From Caldilineaceae bacterium (GTDB taxonomy: Bacteria; Chloroflexota; Anaerolineae; Caldilineales; Caldilineaceae), in assembly GCA_022821585.1 (NCBI GenBank), contig JAJEDI010000065.1:1-64000 (forward strand): DNA of 64,000 nt. Direction: 5' to 3'. The notes beneath the pieces were generated by a model, which was given only the letters and a program-made list of their open reading frames with translations, did no database searches and was not told the origin of the DNA. Position numbers and translations under genes: made by a program. Below, in pieces: positions 27,881 to 35,896 of this stretch (positions are counted from its first letter, which is position 1; each line of letters opens with the position of its first letter).

Positions 27881-28009
27881 CCAATGAACCATAAGAACAC
27901 ACTGCCTCACGGCAAGCCGTCCCGGGGAGCCGGCGGCGGTACAAACTCCCGCACCCTGTTTATTCGCGGGTTTGGCGGGAAGGGCGACGGACTTAACAGC
28001 GACTGGAAG

Positions 28010-29221
28010 ATGAAGGTGCGGGCGGGCGCCTTCTGCTTACTTTGTATGCTGGTCCTTTTGAGTGCGTGCGAGCCACCGGAGCCGAGCCCCGAGTTGAACA
28101 TCGACCTGGGGATGATACTGCCGGAGGAGTGGAAGGCGGTTTCAACGTGGGAGTCGATCAACATCGACGCAGACGCTGAGGATGAGTATCTTCTCTTCTA
28201 CCGTTACGACGCCAGTACGACTGCCGATGGCGAAGAGATCAGCGGTCCGATCGGGGCGGTGATCTACGACTCGCAGACGCCGATCGGCATGCCGGAGGAG
28301 TCGGAAGACAGTTCAAGGCCGCCGGCCCCCTGGCTTCAGCCGTATGCGCTGCTGCCCAACTACTGGCAAGGTTCGGGATTCGGTTTTGTGGCGCCGCCGC
28401 GGCAGACGGGCCGCCCCGAGTGGATCGTGGTGAGGCGTGAAGATCCGAGAGAGACTGAGAACCGATACTTCGAAGTCCTGGCGGAGCAGATGCCGGCATC
28501 GGTCAGCGGACAGGCGGTGGGCGAGGCGCCGGGTGATTTGCCCGTTCACGATGAGTTGATCGTGTACGGAGGCAAAAGCCCTATAGGCGGCCCGACCTAT
28601 ATCAGCATTTTCTGGTGGAGCACTCTCAGCGAAGGGTACGGCAGCACACAGATTTCCGCGCCTGGCGGCCTGCACGTTGAGGAGTGGGACGGCGCGGCGA
28701 ATCGTTCCCCCATGCGGACTATACGCGCTCGATATCCTCTGAATGAACGCAGCCTGCTGTGCAAGGAGTCCCGCTTTCACCGCCGACTGGACCCAAACTA
28801 TACGAGCCCCGGAGCCTATCGTGCAGCCATCTACTATGAAGAAGGCCCTCGAAAGTTTACTTTTTGTTACGGCATTCCCCAATCTCCGTTTTACCCTGAA
28901 GCGGTTGTGTTGGCGTATCTTCTGCAGCCCGGCCAAAATTCGCTACTTCTGAGCGAGAAGGCACGGCAGACTGTCCCACGCGCGTTGGAAGGGTTCGCCT
29001 GGGTTGATGCGATGCAGTATTATCCAACGATTTCTACTTTTGCCGGGCAGGCGGCTACCTCTCAATTGATCACGACGGAGGTCTTGGCTTCGCTTGTTTA
29101 TGAAGTCGGCAGCGGGCTGGAGAGCAGACTCTTTGCGTTTACACTAGAACACGTCCCCTCGGACTTGAGCAACAGGACGACGGACCAGTGGCGGATCATA
29201 GATGTGAAACAACAAGGGTGA
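28010..29221 (+). CDS. Putative lipoprotein of unknown function
   Basis: The product is 403 aa from ATG 28010. It begins with a typical lipoprotein signal, VRAGAFCLLCMLVLLSAC, whose LLSAC lipobox predicts cleavage before the second-last Cys of the segment, then a Pro/Glu-rich linker. The rest is exported, with a mixture of beta-rich segments (for example DEYLLFYRYD, GGPTYISIFWW, RKFTFCYGIPQSPFY) and a C-terminal part that ends WRIIDVKQQG, somewhat like a domain that reports a measured quantity. No family was recognised. A longer start at 27884, three bases after folC, is possible but would precede the signal by 42 residues. Confidence 0.65.
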   Translation: MKVRAGAFCLLCMLVLLSACEPPEPSPELNIDLGMILPEEWKAVSTWESINIDADAEDEYLLFYRYDASTTADGEEISGPIGAVIYDSQTPIGMPEESEDSSRPPAPWLQPYALLPNYWQGSGFGFVAPPRQTGRPEWIVVRREDPRETENRYFEVLAEQMPASVSGQAVGEAPGDLPVHDELIVYGGKSPIGGPTYISIFWWSTLSEGYGSTQISAPGGLHVEEWDGAANRSPMRTIRARYPLNERSLLCKESRFHRRLDPNYTSPGAYRAAIYYEEGPRKFTFCYGIPQSPFYPEAVVLAYLLQPGQNSLLLSEKARQTVPRALEGFAWVDAMQYYPTISTFAGQAATSQLITTEVLASLVYEVGSGLESRLFAFTLEHVPSDLSNRTTDQWRIIDVKQQG

Positions 29222-29632
29222 TGCGGATCTACAGGTAGTTGGCTGTCTTCTACATAGGCGCAATGGTGAGGCCACCCCACACGGTGGTCAGTAGGCGGCG
29301 CAGATTCTTTCTCCTCGTTCCAGAAACACAGTGCATGGTCTTGCGGGTCGCGTCAGTGCGCGGTGCGTTTTGCGTAGCGCATGGCTCGTTGGTTCCTGTG
29401 ATTTGGGCGTCCAACCTGTTGGGCGCGGATAATTGGACGCGGGCGAGGTGGTGACGCGGTCGGCGCGATAGGTTTTGACAGGACAGAAGTTTCGACCGGT
29501 AGCTAATGGTACCTCCGTTGGGTCATGATAGAGGGTGTACGGACAGTTCGGCGGCTGCCGGAAGGGAATCGCTCGGCAGAGTACCCTTTACCCCGTGTCC
29601 GGATCTTTGAAGGCTTTTTCGGGAAAACGACA
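29222..29632 (+). other. Gene-free stretch with a possible promoter
   Basis: No gene was supported in these 411 nt. TTGACA (29475-29480) with TAGCTA (29500-29505) gives a 19-nt spacer, a weak promoter candidate for the thiolase. An 8-bp inverted repeat GCGTCCAA/TTGGACGC (29407-29414, 29433-29440) with an inner CCAAC/GTTGG lies upstream of it. Either could be regulatory. Confidence 0.3.
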
Positions 29633-30796
29633 ATGCGCAGTGTATCGATAGTTGGAATCGGGCAAATTCCTGTCGGTGAACACTGGGAACTGTCCGTCCG
29701 TCATATCGCCTATCATGCGATTGCGGAGGCGTTGGAGGAGGCCGGCACGGAACAGGTGGACGCGCTGTTCGTGGGCAACATGCTTAGCGGGAGCCTGTTG
29801 AGCCAGGAACATCTGGCGACCCTGATCGCAGACTTCAGCGGGCTGCGCAACGTCGAGGCGGCGAAGATCGAATCGGCTTGCGCGAGCGGGGCGTCGGCGC
29901 TGCGCATCGGTCACATGGCGGTGGCCAGCGGCATGCACGACGTTGTTGTCGTTTGCGGCGTGGAGAAGATGACAGACACGTCCGGAGAAAGCACGACGGC
30001 CGGCCTGGCGACGGCGGCGGACGCCGAATATGAAGCGGCTCACGGCGTCTCTTTTGTGGGGCTGAACGCGCTGATCATGCAGCGGTATATGTACGAGTTC
30101 GATGTACCGAGCGATGCATTTGCCGGATTCAGCATCAATGCTCATCGAAACGGCGCCAAGAATGCCCATGCCATGTTCCAGAAACCGATTTCTTTGGATG
30201 CATATTTGAATGCGCCGATGATCGCGACACCCATCAACATCATGGACAGCAGTCCTGTCTGCGACGGCGCGGCGGCGGCGGTTCTCGTTGCGTCGGAGCA
30301 GGCAGGGACATACGTAACCGGCCATCATCCCGGCGCGGTGCAGATTCTGGCGAGCGCCAGCGCCAACGATACGATCGCTCTGCATGATCGCAAAGACCCA
30401 CTCTTTCTGGAAGCGGCCTATGTCAGCAGCCAGAAGGCGTACGTGCAGAGCGGGGTGACGCCTGCGGACGTCAGCTTCTTTGAACTCCACGATGCCTTTA
30501 CGATCATGAGCGCGCTCAGCCTGGAAGCGACCGGCTATGCGAGGCGCGGCGAGGGTTGGCATCTGGCCGCTGACGATGCTATTGGTCCTGATGGGAAGAT
30601 TCCGATCAGTACGTTGGGCGGACTGAAAAGCCGGGGGCATCCGGTCGGGGCAACGGGAATGTACCAGGTTGTGGAGGCGGTGCAGCAGCTGCGGGGTGAG
30701 GCCGGGCAGGGCCAGATCGGGAGTGCTTCAGTTGGTATGACACAGAATATTGGCGGCAGCGGCGCGACGATCGTCACTCATATTCTGGGTGGGTGA
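29633..30796 (+). CDS. SCP-x-type thiolase / acetyl-CoA C-acyltransferase
   Basis: The product is 387 aa of the thiolase superfamily, which makes or breaks acyl-CoA C-C bonds. The nucleophile is Cys83 in IESACASGASALRIG; His in FFELHDAFTIM and His336 in GLKSRGHPVGATG are also present. The usual C-terminal Cys-x-Gly of degradative thiolases is replaced by NIGGSGAT, as in the SCP-x and archaeal acetoacetyl-CoA thiolase branch. The next gene is a DUF35 protein, the known partner of that branch. The ATG at 29633 is preferred over an upstream frame without similarity. Direction (synthesis or cleavage) cannot be told. Confidence 0.85.
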   Translation: MRSVSIVGIGQIPVGEHWELSVRHIAYHAIAEALEEAGTEQVDALFVGNMLSGSLLSQEHLATLIADFSGLRNVEAAKIESACASGASALRIGHMAVASGMHDVVVVCGVEKMTDTSGESTTAGLATAADAEYEAAHGVSFVGLNALIMQRYMYEFDVPSDAFAGFSINAHRNGAKNAHAMFQKPISLDAYLNAPMIATPINIMDSSPVCDGAAAAVLVASEQAGTYVTGHHPGAVQILASASANDTIALHDRKDPLFLEAAYVSSQKAYVQSGVTPADVSFFELHDAFTIMSALSLEATGYARRGEGWHLAADDAIGPDGKIPISTLGGLKSRGHPVGATGMYQVVEAVQQLRGEAGQGQIGSASVGMTQNIGGSGATIVTHILGG

Positions 30797-30944
30797 GCAG
30801 GATGTGCCGGCAGACCTGATTCGAAACGCCTGTCAGAAGCTATCAGCAACGGTTTGCGGCCTCCGTGGTAGAGAATGATAGGTCGATAGAGTTAGGATCG
30901 TAGTGCAAGAGCGGTAGTGACCGGATTGAATCAGCGAGGATGCT

Positions 30945-31349
30945 ATGAGTATTGCCAGCCTTTGGCGCACAAGACAGCAGAGATACAGTCTTCAGGGTGA
31001 AATCTGTCCTGAATGCCATCAGGCGATCTTTCCCCCGCGGGATGTTTGCCCCCATTGCAGTGAAGCTGCGGGCCCGCTGCACACGATGAGCGGGCGGGGC
31101 GAGGTTTACAGCTATACGAAAATGTTCAATGTGCCAGATGGATTTCTGGCGCAGCGGCCATACACGGTAGCACTGGTCAAACTGGAAGAAGGACCGATGG
31201 TGACCGCGCAGTTGACCGACATCACCGATGAGGATGTAGAGATTGGGATGCCGGTGGAGATGGTGACACGAAAGCTGCGCGAGGAGGGGGACGGCGGCGA
31301 GATCGTGTACGGATACAAGTTCCGGCCTGTTCTCGCAGCGGCCGACTGA
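30945..31349 (+). CDS. DUF35 zinc-ribbon/OB-fold protein, thiolase partner
   Basis: The product is 134 aa. The N-terminal rubredoxin-like zinc ribbon has Cys21, Cys24, Cys35 and Cys38 (CPECH, CPHCS); an OB fold follows, with GRGEVYSYTKMFNVPDGF, PYTVALVKLEEGPMVTAQLT and GMPVEMVTRKL. In archaea DUF35 proteins bridge acetoacetyl-CoA thiolase and HMG-CoA synthase and channel the acyl-CoA. The gene lies 148 nt after the thiolase on the same strand. No HMG-CoA synthase is present in the window. ATG 30945 follows GCGAGGA. Confidence 0.88.
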   Translation: MSIASLWRTRQQRYSLQGEICPECHQAIFPPRDVCPHCSEAAGPLHTMSGRGEVYSYTKMFNVPDGFLAQRPYTVALVKLEEGPMVTAQLTDITDEDVEIGMPVEMVTRKLREEGDGGEIVYGYKFRPVLAAAD

Positions 31350-31397
31350 GGCGCGCTGCTACGTGGGCAGTCTGCCGGTGCCATAAGCGGTTCAACT

Positions 31398-31450
31398 AAA
31401 CCCTGGCAACGCGACAGGAACCGAGACAGTTTGTTGCGGCGCCAGGGTTT
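31398..31450 (+). terminator. Hairpin after the DUF35 gene
   Basis: AAACCCTGGC (31398-31407) is perfectly complementary to GCCAGGGTTT (31441-31450), with further GCAAC/GTTGC-type pairing inside the loop. The descending arm ends in TTT only, so termination would be modest. It lies 48 nt after the DUF35 stop and just before the next promoter. Confidence 0.5.
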
Positions 31451-31454
31451 ATGG

Positions 31455-31483
31455 TGGACAAACGGGGTCTCGTATGGGATAAT
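31455..31483 (+). promoter_or_regulatory. Strong promoter candidate before the winged-helix gene
   Basis: TGGACA (31455-31460) and GATAAT (31478-31483) have the ideal 17-nt spacing and each differ from consensus at one position. The start site would fall close to the AGGAGG at 31491-31496, so the 5' untranslated region would be only about 15 nt. Confidence 0.65.
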
Positions 31484-31504
31484 AGCTCCCAGGAGGCAAA
31501 TTGA

Positions 31505-32749
31505 ATGGCGAAAGATAGAGAATATCCCAGCTATTTCACCTGTGTTGCCGAAATTCTGAGCGACTCCGCTACACCCCTCAGTATCGATACCCTGGTTTCC
31601 CGCATAGCGAAAGAGCGACCGGTCGGGAGCGGTGCGCGCAGCGCCGTCTATCAGGCTATCAGCAAGCTGTATCAGGCGGTCCCGGTGGGGTCTGGACGAT
31701 TCGGGTGGCTTTCGTGTTTGCTGCAAGGTCAACAGTTTCGACATCCCCTTACGCGCGGCGAAATCCGGAAGGGGACATTGCTGCTGGACGAACTGGAACA
31801 TGCTGTCTTCTTTCCCCAGTTCTTTCAGACGCATCGACCCGATACACGGTTGATTTCGGTAGAGCTTATGGGGGGGCCGACTCTGCAGGTGCACGCGGAG
31901 ATTGAACGGGGCACTTGGGCATTGCGGCTTGGTCAGCCGTTTGTAACATGGGTTGATCAGGCTGGCGGAACAACAGAGGACGGTCTGCTGATTCAGGTGA
32001 AGGACGCGGTCCGCGGCGAATATGGGATGCGTCTGCAGCCAAAAGAGTCGCGGCAGGAAGATCTGATTCGGAAGCGCAACGTCGTTCTATCCCGGACTGC
32101 AGAGCAGATCGTTGGCAGGGACAGAAAGACCCGTGCGGCGATGCCGGTGTGGGAACTGGCGGGCGCCCTGATCGGACAGAGTGTATACGGCGATGAGATA
32201 CCGCCGGACGATATGCACTTTGTATTGCACGAATACAGCAGTTTGCGTCTGCTCGAAGACGCCGGCTATACGACCGACGGCCAAGATGGCAGCGGCGACG
32301 CGGTGTCCAATGGCCGCGTGACAGCGTCCAAGACAGATATGCCGTCCAAGAATCGAAATGGGTTCTTGTTTGAGAACCTGGACGGCGCAGGACTTGATCA
32401 ATTCGTGCATGGAAACGGCCGCCCGGAACTCCCCTCCCTGGAATGGGGGCGAGGGGAACTTTCGGCGTCGGATTTTGAGGATGATTCGTGTGAAGCGTAT
32501 CAGGCGTACTTGAGTGAGCTGAAGGAGTTCGCCCCGGACATGACGCCGCTCAACCATACGGAGTTCCACTTGCTGGAGGCGGAACTGGAGATGCTAGTCA
32601 GCTTGGAGCACGAGTTTGGGTTTCTGATGCCGGAGCAGGAGAGGCGTAAGAACGAGCTGGCTGACCGTCTGTTTATCGATCCAGATTATCTGTTGGGCGG
32701 TGACTGGGACCAGGACGACTACGGTGATGTCCCGTATTGGAACAACTAG
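31505..32749 (+). CDS. HARE-HTH-like winged-helix protein of unknown function
   Basis: The product is 414 aa. Residues about 8-70 look like a winged helix of the HARE-HTH/RNA polymerase delta kind: YFTCVAEILSDSATPLSIDT, LVSRIAKERP, SAVYQAISKLYQAVP and a GRFGWLS wing. The middle (about 80-240) is a beta-rich domain with LISVELMGGPTLQVHAEIER. A low-complexity linker follows, then an acidic C-terminus with helical segments (EFHLLEAELEMLVSLEHEFG) ending in a run of Asp, Tyr and Asn. ATG 31505 follows AGGAGG eight bases upstream. A transcription or chromatin role is plausible only from the N-terminal fold. Confidence 0.65.
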   Translation: MAKDREYPSYFTCVAEILSDSATPLSIDTLVSRIAKERPVGSGARSAVYQAISKLYQAVPVGSGRFGWLSCLLQGQQFRHPLTRGEIRKGTLLLDELEHAVFFPQFFQTHRPDTRLISVELMGGPTLQVHAEIERGTWALRLGQPFVTWVDQAGGTTEDGLLIQVKDAVRGEYGMRLQPKESRQEDLIRKRNVVLSRTAEQIVGRDRKTRAAMPVWELAGALIGQSVYGDEIPPDDMHFVLHEYSSLRLLEDAGYTTDGQDGSGDAVSNGRVTASKTDMPSKNRNGFLFENLDGAGLDQFVHGNGRPELPSLEWGRGELSASDFEDDSCEAYQAYLSELKEFAPDMTPLNHTEFHLLEAELEMLVSLEHEFGFLMPEQERRKNELADRLFIDPDYLLGGDWDQDDYGDVPYWNN

Positions 32750-32784
32750 GCGCAATCGCGCGCGGAAGGTACAGTCAGATGAAA

Positions 32785-32818
32785 GGGCCGCCGATCGGAG
32801 TCGGCGGTTCTGTTTTTT
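32785..32818 (+). terminator. Intrinsic terminator after the winged-helix gene
   Basis: CCGCCGA (32788-32794) pairs with TCGGCGG (32801-32807) across a six-base loop and is followed by TTCTGTTTTTT. It lies about 36 nt after the stop. Confidence 0.8.
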
Positions 32819-32889
32819 GGACACTTTCTCACAGTTTCTGCCCGCATTGGAGAGAGTGTGGGGAGGGCGGCCTCATCCGGTAGAACTCG

Positions 32890-33198
32890 ATGCCACAACC
32901 GGTTAACTGTCGATATTTCTATGGGGACTATCACCGCGGCAGCCAGCGCGAGACATGCCGTTTGCTTGAAGAAAGCCCGCGTAACGAACGTTCGTGGCAT
33001 CGCAAGCTGTGCAATCGGTGTCCAGTGCCGACTTTTCTGCTGACGAGCAACTGCCGCTCTCTTGTGCTCGAAGCCGAGGTCAAGAAACGCTTCCTTTCTG
33101 AACGTGTAGAGGTCACTTTCTCGGTCTGCAGCGAGCATCTGATCGAGTTGGAGGACCCGCAGTTCTGTCCCCTGTGCGCCCAAGAAACAGACGAGTAA
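32890..33198 (+). CDS. Small eight-cysteine protein, probably metal-binding
   Basis: The product is 102 aa with Cys at 7, 23, 41, 44, 55, 80, 93 and 96. The pairs Cys41-x2-Cys44 (LCNRCPVP) and Cys93-x2-Cys96 (FCPLCAQ) look like zinc knuckles or a small Fe-S or zinc ribbon pair. The N-terminus NCRYFYGDYHRGSQRETCRL is striking; I recall related proteins from Anaerolineae, all of unknown function. There is no signal peptide. It stands alone between two terminators. A role as a small regulator or stress protein is possible but unsupported. Confidence 0.7.
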   Translation: MPQPVNCRYFYGDYHRGSQRETCRLLEESPRNERSWHRKLCNRCPVPTFLLTSNCRSLVLEAEVKKRFLSERVEVTFSVCSEHLIELEDPQFCPLCAQETDE

Positions 33199-33240
33199 GG
33201 GGGTGTTCCGGTCCGTTGTGGACTATCCGGAACACCCCCT
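33198..33240. terminator. Long perfect inverted repeat between convergent genes
   Basis: AGGGGGTGTTCCGG (33198-33211) and its exact complement (33227-33240) form a 14-bp stem with a 15-nt loop. The left arm begins in the stop codon of the eight-cysteine gene, and msrQ ends 50 nt further on from the other side. There is no T-tract, but position suggests a shared transcript end. Confidence 0.65.
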
Positions 33241-33289
33241 GTTGGAAACTGCCGAACGGGCGGTTGTCGGTGACGTTGCCGCGGCGGCA

Positions 33290-33946
33290 TTAAGCCGGAG
33301 AGCGTCTTGCCCTCGGTGCGGCCGGGCCGCGCAGCCTGGAGCGCCACCTGGCGATGCGCTTGCGGACGACGGGGATACGCACGAGCAGGAAGATTCCGAG
33401 CAGGACACCCCAGGCGGCCGGTTCGCGATAGTCGGCCTTCACGACCCAGACATAATGAAATACAGCAAGGACGCCGGCGAGGTAGACCCACTGGTGGAGT
33501 TTCTTCCACCACTTGCCGAGGCGGCGCATCCACCCTTTGGACGAAGTGAGAGCAAGTGGAAGCAGAATCAACAGGGCACTGAACCCGACGATGATATAGA
33601 GTTTGGTACCGACATCCTGCCAGATGTAAATCCACTGAAAGCCGTAGTCTTCACCGATGAAGATGTAGAAATGGACGGCCGCGTAGCTAAAGGCATAGAG
33701 ACCCAGCCATTTGCGGGCCGGGATGATGTTTCGCCAGCCGAGAATGATGTTAAGAGGCGTGCATGCGAGAGAAAGGACGAGCAGGACAAGGGCCGGCTTA
33801 CCGGTGCGGAGGGTCCAGTCCTGGATTGGATTGACACTCAGCCCGCTCGTATAGTCCTGGTACAGCAGCCACGCCAGCGGTATCAAGGCACCGATATGCG
33901 TCAGCCAAAGAATCTGCCCTTTGGTCAGTAGTTTATCGAGGTTCAT
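33290..33946 (-). CDS. msrQ: MsrQ-like heme b membrane subunit of methionine sulfoxide reductase
   Basis: The product is 218 aa with about six membrane segments of the ferric-reductase-like transmembrane family. Visible heme-ligand histidines are in THIGALIPLAWLL, SYAAVHFYIFIGED and the signature KWWKKLHQWVYLAGVLAVFH. MsrQ passes electrons from the quinone pool or flavins to MsrP. The gene lies 85 nt downstream of msrP in the same leftward unit. The C-terminus is basic and short. Confidence 0.9.
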   Translation of the reverse strand: MNLDKLLTKGQILWLTHIGALIPLAWLLYQDYTSGLSVNPIQDWTLRTGKPALVLLVLSLACTPLNIILGWRNIIPARKWLGLYAFSYAAVHFYIFIGEDYGFQWIYIWQDVGTKLYIIVGFSALLILLPLALTSSKGWMRRLGKWWKKLHQWVYLAGVLAVFHYVWVVKADYREPAAWGVLLGIFLLVRIPVVRKRIARWRSRLRGPAAPRARRSPA

Positions 33947-34031
33947 GCGTCACCTTCTACACTTTTTAAACACAGCTGGCTGGCGGTCGGTATGGGTACT
34001 GACCGCCGGCCACTGCAGACCCTACGGAACT

Positions 34032-35012
34032 CTAGTAGTTTGCAACCAGGTCCATGCCTTCATAGAGATAGGCGACCTGCTCTTCATAGCCGTTGAACAT
34101 CAGGGTTGGACGCCGCCCTCGTTCGCCGATGCGGCGCTCGGTGGCCTGTGACCAGCGCGGGTGATTGACTTCCGGGTTGACGTTGGCATAGAAGCCGTAT
34201 TCATGGCCTGCTGCGGCCATCCAGAGGGAAGTCGGTTGCTCGGCGACGAGATCGAGTTTTACGATCGATTTGACGCTTTTGAAGCCGTACTTCCAAGGGA
34301 CAACGAGACGGATCGGTGCGCCGTTCTGGGGCAGGAGGTCTTTGCCATAGAGCCCGGTGGCGAGAATCGCGAGCGGATTCATGGCTTCATCGATGCGCAG
34401 GCCCTCGACGTAAGGCCACTGGTACCAACTGCTATTCCTCTGGCCGGGCATTCCTTCCATGTCGAGAATCGTCTCCATGCGCACATAGTTTGCCTCCGAC
34501 GTCGGCTCGATGACTTTAAGCAGGTCAGAGAGCTGGAATCCCATCCAAGGGATCACCATGGACCAGGCTTCGACGCAGCGCAGCCGGTAGACGCGTTCTT
34601 CGATATCGAACATCTGCTTGAGGTCGTCGACATCGTAGGTGCCGGGATTGTTGACCAGCCCACCGATTTCAACGGTCCAGGGGGAGGTGGGGTAGCCTTC
34701 GGCCAGTCGAGCCACGGCCTGCTTGTCAGTTGAGAACTCGTAGTAGTTGTTGTAGTTGGTTATCTGCTCGAAGGTGTTGAGGGGGTCGCCAAGTTCGTCG
34801 GTGGCTGCGAGCTCGGCTGGAGCCGCCTCGGATTCGGCGCTCTCGGTTTCGCCTCCGCTGGCTACCTCCTCCACTTCAGGCATCGAACAGGCTGCGAGAG
34901 CCGCTGTCCCCAACGCCAGACCTGCACCCTTCATGAATTTGCGCCGATTCAAGAAGACCTCTTCAGGCGTAATCTCCTGCCAGGGGATCTTAGGAATCTG
35001 AATGCGAGACAT
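34032..35012 (-). CDS. msrP: MsrP, molybdopterin-dependent methionine sulfoxide reductase
   Basis: The product is 326 aa of the sulfite-oxidase fold that reduces oxidised methionine in exported proteins. The start at 35012 is chosen since GAGAAAGG lies nine or so bases upstream; the ATG at 35021 abuts that site. The Tat motif is NRRKFMKGAGLAL (Arg23-Arg24). A LAAC lipobox ends at Cys42, so it may be a Tat-exported lipoprotein. The Mo-ligand Cys146 is in VYRLRCVEAWSMVIPWMGF. The C-terminal part with APIRLVVPWKYGFKSVKSIV is typical. The linker after Cys42 is Glu/Ala-rich. Confidence 0.93.
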   Translation of the reverse strand: MSRIQIPKIPWQEITPEEVFLNRRKFMKGAGLALGTAALAACSMPEVEEVASGGETESAESEAAPAELAATDELGDPLNTFEQITNYNNYYEFSTDKQAVARLAEGYPTSPWTVEIGGLVNNPGTYDVDDLKQMFDIEERVYRLRCVEAWSMVIPWMGFQLSDLLKVIEPTSEANYVRMETILDMEGMPGQRNSSWYQWPYVEGLRIDEAMNPLAILATGLYGKDLLPQNGAPIRLVVPWKYGFKSVKSIVKLDLVAEQPTSLWMAAAGHEYGFYANVNPEVNHPRWSQATERRIGERGRRPTLMFNGYEEQVAYLYEGMDLVANY

Positions 35013-35345
35013 TTTTCTCATCCTTTCTCCATGCGCTTTCCAGCCAAGCTGGTTTCGGTCCTATGAATTACTTACATCATCCAGTATAGGCCTCATTTAT
35101 TATGTAACTATTGCCCCAAATCTTATCAGATCGTTATCGATAGTCGAAAAACAGGGTAGAATCTTTCCAGAAAATAGCGGTTCGAAGGATATTCCGGCTT
35201 TGAGTTGCGGAGAGGCCACATTGAGGATTACAGTACCGACAGAAGTGACCGAAATAGGCCGGTCTTCTTGTGCAACGCAGCGATCATCCGGGAACGGGAA
35301 TCGCTGCTACTTCAGAGAGGCCAGTACGCACTTAAACTGGCTACA
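35013..35345. other. AT-richer gene-free gap before the DUF2231 gene
   Basis: No gene was supported. The stretch is less GC-rich than its surroundings and must hold the divergent promoters for msrP (leftward) and the DUF2231 gene (rightward). I could not fix a convincing -35/-10 pair on either strand. Confidence 0.3.
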
Positions 35346-35822
35346 ATGAAACCTGCGCTCATTCATGCGGCTATCGTCCATTTTCCGATCGCGCTGCTGA
35401 TCTGCGGCAGCCTTGCCTTGCTGGGGACTCTATACCGCTGGCCCCGGATTGAACTGCGTATTATTGGCTGGGGGCTGCTGTTGCCGGGATGGCTGACATT
35501 GCTGGCTGCCATTGTCAGTGGCATCGTTTCGCAAGGGGTTCTGCCACCGGATGCGCCTTACCGCCCCCTTCTCAACTGGCATACGGGCAGTGGCCTGGCT
35601 CTTGCCATTCTTTACGGCGACCTGATTTACCGCGGCTGGTTGCAGTGGTCGCGGCGGAATAGAGCCGAGGGGGAAGGCTGGGATTGGACTACGGATCTTC
35701 TTACCGGATCCGGGGGGAAATGGAGATTGACTGCGCAACTCCTTCTGGGAATCGGGCTCGTAATCTTCAGTGGCTGGCTGGGCGGACATCTGGTATATGA
35801 GTTCGGCGTGGGCGTACGCTGA
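35346..35822 (+). CDS. DUF2231 membrane protein
   Basis: The product is 158 aa with four predicted membrane helices. It starts MKPALIHAAIVHFPIALLIC, with the His-containing LIHAAIVHFPIALL pattern of DUF2231 and a second conserved His in LLNWHTGSGLALAILYG near residue 80. This fits a small membrane protein that may bind heme. The GWLGGHLVYEFGVGV end is also typical. ATG 35346 is preferred since the upstream frame is not conserved. Being beside msrPQ and the two-component system suggests membrane redox stress, by context only. Confidence 0.82.
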   Translation: MKPALIHAAIVHFPIALLICGSLALLGTLYRWPRIELRIIGWGLLLPGWLTLLAAIVSGIVSQGVLPPDAPYRPLLNWHTGSGLALAILYGDLIYRGWLQWSRRNRAEGEGWDWTTDLLTGSGGKWRLTAQLLLGIGLVIFSGWLGGHLVYEFGVGVR

Positions 35823-35830
35823 CCAGCGGT

Positions 35831-35857
35831 GAGGAGGAGGCGTTCTCTCTCCTCCTC
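35831..35857 (+). terminator. Hairpin after the DUF2231 gene
   Basis: GAGGAGGAG (35831-35839) pairs with CTCCTCCTC (35849-35857) across nine bases. The following GAATTATTCC is AT-rich but lacks a T run, so this is a weak terminator or a processing hairpin. Confidence 0.45.
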
Positions 35858-35896
35858 GAATTATTCCTCTGTTATCTTGGATCACCGAAGAGGTCT

